This document shows positions 57,346 through 64,000 of a stretch of 64,000 bases of DNA, piece after piece. The notes beneath the pieces were generated by a model. That model ran no database searches and was not told the DNA's origin. It saw only the letters and a program-made list of their open reading frames with translations. The DNA lies in the NCBI RefSeq assembly GCF_014898055.3, contig NW_023601543.1, forward strand, positions 63,253,782-63,317,781, given 5' to 3'. This DNA comes from Talpa occidentalis (Eukaryota; Chordata; Mammalia; Eulipotyphla; Talpidae). The first letter of the stretch is position 1, and every line of letters starts with the position of its first letter. A program made the position numbers and the translations under genes.

Positions 57346-57769
57346 CATAAATCAATGAGAGAGCCAAACAGATAATTTTGGTCATGCTAAGCATAAGAAA
57401 CATTGCTGATGATTCTTTAATGCTTAGGTTTTTCTTTTTCTGGTTTGAGGTGGCACATTGAAAGGGTATAACTTCTGTAGAGGAAGGCTAATCCATAAAA
57501 TACATTCATCTCTGTGGCCTGTGCATACCTCGTATTGCACATGGATTAGCTTTGCTCTAATGTACATGGAGCTTCTTTTTTTCTCCATTTCCATCTGGTG
57601 AGGGGAGTTTCCTTCATCTTTCCACCCTTTTGGGGTCACCCATGTACTCTATTACTAGTACTTCATTTGTCTTTTTGTGTCCTCTTCTGACCGGCATCTG
57701 TTTGACATCTGATAAATGAGTATTAATAATGTCATAAAAAACATAGTACTAAAATGTTTGATTTTTTGG

Positions 57770-58330
57770 TTAGGGTGCTTTTGGTTACAAGGGCAGACTA
57801 TTTGGCTAAAATTGGCTTAAAAGTAATAGCATTTATTAACTCATATATGTCTGGAGGTAGATGGTTCCACAGTTGACTAATTCAATGGTAGAATGTTATC
57901 AAAGGCTCAGGCATTGTTCTCTTACTATTCCCCTATCTTTAGTACATTAGGTTTTATCTTCACATTTCTGCTTCATAATCATGAGTTGTTTGCAGCAGCT
58001 CCAGGCATCATATCCTTACAAAACAGCATTAAGAGGGGGAGCAAAGAAAGGGGGATATTTCCTCTTGTGTCCCTTTCTAGGAGTGAGCAAAACTTTCCCA
58101 AGATTTCTCGTAGCAGACTTCCCTTCATATTTCACTGTCCAAGTTGGACCACATGCTCATGCCTAAACTCACCGTGGGCAAAAGAATGGAATCATCCTAA
58201 CTCTTTTGTGGTGTAGGGGCAGGGTAGGATACTTTCTCTAAGCACATGACCATAGAAGGTGATTCTAGAAAGAGAAAAGGATCTGGGTGGGTAACCAAAA
58301 GTGTCTGTTATATTTGGTGATTCTGAACAA
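57770..58330 (+). repeat. Unnamed dispersed repeat
   Basis: Order of phrases: TTGGCTTAAAAGTAATAGCATTTATTAACTC, TTTGCAGCAGCTCCAGGCATCATATCC, AAACTTTCCCAAGATTTC and CCACATGCTCATGCCTAAACTC. It shares a block with 53485-53880. I recognise the pattern as a common old mammalian repeat but cannot name it. Confidence 0.55.
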
Positions 58331-59084
58331 CTGCACATACAAAACAGGACTGGAAATGCTTAAAAAGATATAAAGGTGAAGAGAATTCATTGGTCAATTT
58401 TCTTGATTCCTTCACAGAATAAATTCCAACTTTTGACATGGAAAACCTTATCTGCAATTTAAAGTCTTCAATTTACCTCCCTACCTTACTGGCAGACACC
58501 TGGCTACTGGTGTCTAGACAGCAGGTAGAATTTCTCAGACTCTTCTCTCTCTGCCTTCTCTCTCTCTCTAGCCTTAGTAGAACTGGGACTATAGCCTAAT
58601 TGTTCAGTTTGGTCTAAATTATTTATCCAAACCCTAAATAGTCTGTGTCGTGGAGGAGTAAGTTCTGCCCTGACTTGAGGGTGGTGTTCTGTAGTCTCAC
58701 TGTATCCAGTGTGCCATGACCATCCATATCAGCCATGCAGAACCTTCCCCTTTTCACTACACTCATTGTCCCTCCCGACCTCTCCTTCCTTAGACCAAAT
58801 GGCTTTGTGCAAAGGGGGAAGGAAAACAAAATCCTTCAAAAGCCTTGTGTTAGGAATTACCGATAGCTATTAGATTTTCATGGGAACTATCAGAGGTGGA
58901 TTTTACCAGCCAAGATCCAGAGAGGTAAAATAACCCAACTGCAAATCAAAGTAGATTCGCCCTTAAAATACAAGCCTGTTTCTTCCAAATCTCATATCCT
59001 AGAACAGCAGGTAGAAATTTCCCAGACTCTTCTCTCTCCTCTCTGCCTTGGTACAGTCCCACCTCAGCCTTACTTTGATGGGAA
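58331..59084. other. Unassigned sequence with a 45-bp direct repeat
   Basis: CAGCAGGTAGAATTTCTCAGACTCTTCTCTCT at 58519 recurs as a close variant at 59005. No gene seen. Confidence 0.4.
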
Positions 59085-59300
59085 AGAGAATAAATCTGGA
59101 GTCAGAACACTTGGCCTAGCGTCCCAGTGTCCTCATGTAGTGACCTCAGTAAGGACAGGTCAACTCACCAAATATACTACTTGATTTGGAGTTGAGTTAT
59201 TTTATCTCTCTGGACATTGGATGATACTATTTACTTCTGATGATTCTTGTGAAAACCAAATAAAATAACCATGTGAAGTGTCTCACACAGGCTTTGAAAG
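59085..59300 (+). mobile_element. MIR, sense
   Basis: AATCTGGAGTCAGAACACTTGG, TTTTATCTCTCTGGACATTGG and TTCTTGTGAAAACCAAATAAAATAACC follow the MIR order from head to tail. Confidence 0.8.
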
Positions 59301-59889
59301 GATATATGTTTTCACTTGTAATGCAAGAGTAATGAAAACACCTATTTTGTAGGATTGCTGGGAAAATTAGGCAAGGGAATGGACTTGAATTCTCTTTATA
59401 AACTCTTTAAGTACTATGTGAATGTGTTAAGTTATTGTGGATGGATTTATTATTTATCAACGCAACAAGATACTAAAATGGGACCTTCCCGATGCTGTTT
59501 TGCACCAATATGAGAGACATCCTGTACCAAAATATGTGGGGACAGGTACACAGAGGCAGACTTTACAGAAGACATGATCTAAGACTCTTAAACACCCTCA
59601 CCAATTTTGATTATAAAGACATCAAGAAAGGGAAGGAAGAGGGAAGATTAGTGAAGAGAATTCTTGGGGGAAGACTATCGCCAAGGTATGAGAACCCCTC
59701 CTGGCCCCTGGGGTGGGGTAGGAGAGCTGCCCTCTCATCTCCAGCCTCATGAGAGGGCTGGAAGGGGTCCCCTTTAGGAGGTTGCTGTGTGTTCCCTGGG
59801 GTTGGGGGAGACAAGAATGGAGCCTGAGTTAAGACAACCTGTGGCAGTGGGGGAGAGGGGCTGCACTGGAATCAGCCAGCACTCTCGAG
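59301..59889. other. Unassigned sequence, no gene
   Basis: Short frames on both strands without coding support. Confidence 0.3.
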
Positions 59890-60770
59890 TAAGGCTGAAG
59901 ACTTCTTTTGTTCACCTTTTTGGAATTATAAGATACATATTAAAATATGTACAAATAGCAAGTTTACAACTTGATGAATTTTCACAAACTGAACACCCCC
60001 ATGAAATCAGAACATTATCAGAATCCCATAAAACCTCTGTACCCCCTTTCAGTCATTATTACCCCCCCCCACCAAGGGTAGCACCATTCTGAGCTCTGAT
60101 AGCATAGATTAGGTTTGCCACTTTTTATTCTTTATACAAATTGAACCATACGGTATATGGCCTTTAATGCCTGGTTTACTTGCTCAACATTATACTTAAA
60201 AGATGAGGGCCTCCCCGGTGGCGCAGCGGTTGAGCGCTGGGTTGTGAAGCTGCCCGCGGCCTCTGCGGCGCCGGTTCGATCCCCAGCTGCTCCCCGGCCA
60301 CCAGAGGAGGGTCCCACATGGCGCGCAGACCTCTCCTGCCGCCCGCTGCTCCCCTCAGCAGTGTACTTCGGTCCTTCTGCCTGCTCTGCTCCCTGCTCTG
60401 GCTCTGGTGAATTCTCTCACCCTCCCGCACTTCTGACTGTACCCAGTGCATGTATAAACAAAACAAACAAACAAATAAAATAAATAAATAAAACATGCCT
60501 CTATAAAAAAAAAAGATGATATACTGTTATGCATGCAATTATCATATTGTCGTATGTAGTAGTAGATAGTTTATTCTCGCTGCTGTATAGCATGCCACTG
60601 CGTGCATATCCCACAATTTATTCACCCATTCTACACTTAGCAGACACTTGACTAGTTTCCAATGTGGGGTCATTATAAAATAACTACAGACATTCCTGCA
60701 CGTCTTTTGGTAAACATATGTGTAGGTTTCTCTTGTGGTTATACCTGAGAGTGGGGTTTCGGTATTTGTC
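59890..60770 (-). mobile_element. Old L1 3' region, antisense, split by a SINE
   Basis: Reversed phrases: AACTTGATGAATTTTCACAAACTGAACACC, GAACATTATCAGAATCCC, CACAATTTATTCACCCATTC and GTGGTTATACCTGAGAGTGGGG. Confidence 0.75.
60207..60510 (+). mobile_element. SINE, young subfamily, long tail
   Basis: Full-length copy of the CGGCCACCAGAGGAGG variant. The tail reads through AAACAAACAAATAAAATAAATAAATAAAA, about 11 unrelated bases (CATGCCTCTAT) and then oligo(A). AAAAGATGA flanks it (60198-60206 and 60511-60519). Confidence 0.95.
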
Positions 60771-62744
60771 AAATCAGAAAGCAGGATTAAGTCTTATCCA
60801 AGAAGACTTACTGGAGAGAATGCAGATTCAATAAATGAGATTCAGTTTAGAGCACCCCCATCTTCTGCCCTCTCACCTCAATCCCAGAACCAGGGACTGA
60901 AAGGGGAGGAGCAGTTAGAGAAACAATGTATGGTCCTCATGATAGGAGCAGCCTTCTAAGGGACGCAGCAAAGGAACATCCTGTGAGTCCCATGGAAGAA
61001 GCCACATGCCCAGGAACACAGTTCAGCCTCCAGACACATTAGAGTCTAGAACAACGTGGGTCCCGTCTCAACATGGCTGCTTGTGACGGGCGGGGGCCGA
61101 AGAGGCAAGCTTTTGGGCTTCAGTTCTGCACACACGGTTTCCATCTGAACGATTAGATTCCATAGTTGTGTAACGCAGGCAAGGTCATTTTCCTTCTCTA
61201 GGTCTCATTTCTGTCATCATTCTGGTGGGAAACTACTTTCTGCTCTGAACGAAGAATTGCCTGTGTTCTACATTTCTTGAGAACAAGGACCACGTCTTCT
61301 CTTTCATACTCCTGAAGAGAAGCTAAAGGTCTGCGTACCTTTGGGCACAAGAGGTCACTGGACAGGAAATGTCTTGCACTTTTGTTTTCTAAAGAAAAAT
61401 CTGTTTTTGTGGGTCCAGCCTTAAACATAACAAGGGTTAAATTGGTGCATTAAAATTAACAACAGGGTGTGTGTGCCTGCCCAAATACAGAAATTGTGTA
61501 TCAGCTTTATGGAAAAATCCATTTCCATTCTTGTCATACAACTGATCTTCTCTAAAGGAACAGAGCAAAGACTGTGTGCACTGTAAATTTATTGACTCAC
61601 AATTTTATCCAAGGACATTGGGTAATAAGATGATTCCAACATAGGGCCAAAGAATTCTTTTCTTCATCTGGGAACATGTTTTATCACTTGCTACTGCTTT
61701 GTTCCTAATGCTTAACATTTAAAGGTTATATTAAAAACAAAACAAAAAAAACCTCCAGACATTATGCAGTCACTGTCTGGAACGGCATTATATTTTAACA
61801 GGATATTATCACTCAGGCAAAGAGAAATCACTTTTACTGGGTAGGAAATTATTCTATTGTTCAGTACTATTCAAGCAATCAGAAATCATGTTGTGTGGCG
61901 AATTATAGATCTTCTCACTCCTTTGTTACTATACTGTTCATATTTAAAGTGTAGGACTGCAGAGAGAAAAAGGCTTTTTCAATAGAAGCATATGACAGAA
62001 CTCAGGCAGCTGGACAGGTTAGCCATGATGTAATTTTGTTTCCTAGGAGATTCTTTCTGGAATTGACCTGAAGTTCCCTGCTAGTTCACCTATCAGCAAG
62101 CTCCATTCTCTGATCTGTTCCTTTTCGCCAAGGAAAACTTAGCCTGGCCCCTAACTTGGTGTCATTCCAAAAGTTTCTTGGAAGATCTGTCTTAGAATTC
62201 AGAACGGCTTTTCCTCGGCTCGTTATGAATGACCTTGGTTCCCAAGGAGGCCACCAAAGCCCCTGTCGCCCACAACACAGTGGCCCTCCAGTGCCAGTGA
62301 GGATCAGGAAGCCAGTCACTGGGTAGAGAATTTTTTCCCTGTGAAACCCACTCTACGGTTCAACTTGGGAGAATAGAAACACAGCTTGCCTTCTCACCTC
62401 CCTACTTCACTCTTTCTTCAGAAGTGGGGGGGTGGTCTCGTAAATTGGGGGATTGGAGTGTGCAGGACAGGAAAGGAGTTGGACGAGGGCCAAGAAGGCT
62501 GTGAGCAGAGGCAGGGACTTCCCAGCATTTACAGAAAAAAAGATGGGAAAATGAATAGGGGTGGACCCAACAGTGATGCAGGAGGCAGGGGTGGGAGTAT
62601 TTATAGCTTCAGCTGCAATCCAGAGGAAAGTCCCTGGACACGGGTAATTTTGCTCGAAACATTGGGAACTTGGGCATCATAATTGAGAGACTGTGTCAAT
62701 CAATACACAAGCCAGTGGTTTAACTTTATACTCAAGCCCCCTGA
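60771..62744. other. No gene; weak MIR/L2-like scraps
   Basis: Bases about 61165-61230 (TTGTGTAACGCAGGCAAGGTCATTTTCC) resemble MIR. About 2 kb otherwise shows no recognised repeat, exon or RNA gene. Confidence 0.35.
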
Positions 62745-63503
62745 AACCTAACTTTTATTTCCGCTTTTAAAAATTCATCATGCAATATTTCAGACACACA
62801 AGTATACAGAACAATATAACAAACACCCAACTTAAAATATAAAATATTTCAGAAAGAGGTGGAGTAATCCGTGAAGCCCTTCTCACTCATTCTCTCTATG
62901 CTCATACATCTACAAATTTGATGTCATTATCTATGTCCATGTGTGGTTTTATATTTTATGGTATGTATCATATATGTTGTAAATCCTATATAAGTTATAA
63001 CCTATCATAAATCTTGGGATATAAATTTATCTTAAATGATTTATTTCTTGCATATTTTATTTTTTTAAGATTTATTTATGCATATAAGAGCTGGGGTACA
63101 GGCCAGAGGTGTGGGGGGTGAGAGGATCCACCAGAGACAGAGTGGGGAAAGAACAGGCAGATTGACCAAAGTATACTGTTGAGGGGAGCAGCAGGAGAGT
63201 CAGGAGAGGTCTGCTGCACCATGTGGGTAGCTCCCTGGCTGGCCGGGAATTGAACTCATGCTGCAGTTGCTGTGGCTATCTTCATAGTTTGCGTCTTAAT
63301 CCTTGCGCCACCAGGGAGGCCACTATTTCTTGCATATTTTAACATTTTATAAATGTTAGTGCACTCTATGAATCTTTCTGCAACCAGCTTTTCCCCTCCA
63401 ACACTATATTTAAAAATGAGTCCATGTTGATAGTGTGGCTCTAGGTCATCCATTTTAAGTGGTGTATAGTATTCCATCTTATGAATAGATGCACCTTTTC
63501 TTT
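62745..63503 (-). mobile_element. Old L1 3' region, antisense, split by a SINE
   Basis: TTCATCATGCAATATTTCAGACACACAAG, GAACAATATAACAAACACCC and ATGTTGATAGTGTGGCTCTAGG are reversed L1 phrases. Confidence 0.65.
63060..63323 (-). mobile_element. SINE, older subfamily
   Basis: TSD TATTTCTTGCATATTTTA at 63042-63059 and 63324-63341, 18 bp and perfect. Reversed head TTGCGCCACCAGGGAGGCC. Confidence 0.97.
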
Positions 63504-63777
63504 TTTTTTTTTAAGATTTATTTATTTATGCATACAAGAACTGGGGTATAGTCCAGATGTGTGAGGGGTGAGAGGATTCACCAGAAACAGAGTGGGGAAC
63601 AGAATAGGCAGATTGACTGAAATACACTGCTGAGGGGAGCAGTGGCTGAGTCAGGAGAGGTCTGCTGCGCCATGTGGGTTTCTCCCTTGCCAGCGGGGGG
63701 TATGGAACTTGTGCTGCAGTGGCTATGGATAGCTTCATAAGTTGCGTCTTAACCCCTTGCGCCACCAGGGAGGCCCC
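63504..63777 (-). mobile_element. SINE, older subfamily
   Basis: TSD GATGCACCTTTTCTTT at 63488-63503 and, with one change, at 63778-63793. Confidence 0.96.
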
Positions 63778-63872
63778 GATACACCTTTTCTTTCTTGCCT
63801 CGTATAGAATGCTGGATTCTCACTTCACAACTAGAGCAACATCCCTTTCTAAGATCTAAATTCTCACCCAAA

Positions 63873-64000
63873 GGGCCTCCCCGGTGGCACAGCAGTTGAG
63901 TGCTGGGTTGCGAAGCTGCCTGCAGCCTTTGCAGCGCCGGTTCGATCCCCGCTGCTCCCCGGCCACCGGAGGAGGGTCCCACATGGCGCGCAGACCTCTC
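63873..64000 (+). mobile_element. SINE, young subfamily, cut by window edge
   Basis: The head and first body segment (GGCACAGCAGTTGAG to CAGACCTCTC) of the CGGCCACCGGAGGAGG variant. The rest lies beyond the window. Confidence 0.95.

Noticed and set aside
1..64000. A gene cluster or defence-type system
   Set aside because: No gene-dense stretch or operon-like run of frames exists on either strand; all structured signal is explained by repeats.

Overview
This window is mammalian-type genomic DNA made almost entirely of interspersed repeats. I find no protein-coding gene, no functional RNA gene and no prokaryotic-type system. The open reading frames present are short, lie mostly inside repeats, or run antisense through them. 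Fossil LINE-1 (L1) sequence in both orientations, MIR elements and a hAT-Charlie-like DNA transposon point to a placental mammal. A lineage-specific tRNA-derived SINE is present in about 34 copies (roughly one per 2 kb). It has a Pol III A box and B box in its head, AATAAA motifs in its tail and a TCTTT terminator, which makes it a 'T+' type SINE. Its sequence does not match the equine, cetartiodactyl, carnivore, camelid or common bat SINEs as I remember them. I cannot name the species; by elimination an order such as the pangolins would be worth testing first, but that is speculation.

Layout. 0-5 kb: old sense-strand L1 pieces, cut by a 445-bp minus-strand LTR and by SINEs. 5-10 kb: nested SINEs and an antisense L1 split by SINEs and a tiny L1. 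10.5-14.7 kb: an antisense L1 carrying a 1.05-kb LTR and ending in tandem repeats that look like 5'UTR monomers. 15-20 kb: old antisense L1 with SINEs, a hAT fossil and a fragment of U2 snRNA. 20-23 kb: an insertion hotspot where one target sequence appears three times around a SINE and an L1. 25-37 kb: four insertions of one endogenous retrovirus (ERV) family. Three are solo LTRs and one is a short two-LTR element; each has a perfect 5-bp target duplication. 39-44.7 kb: a multi-level nest of L1s and SINEs. 45-64 kb: sparser sequence with MIRs, L1 fragments and a SINE cluster at the right edge.

The repeats do not work together as a pathway; the window is best read as a record of successive insertions. 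Target-site duplications (TSDs), compared by eye, fix many element boundaries to the base and give relative ages: ancient MIR, hAT and old L1 came first, and the LTRs, younger L1 3' ends and SINEs landed inside them. I did not find an undescribed functional system. The most notable points are the short ERV family, the repeatedly used insertion site near 20.1-21.0 kb, a SINE with extra 3' sequence, a U2 fragment inside an L1, and a 32-nt exact inverted match between two nested L1s.
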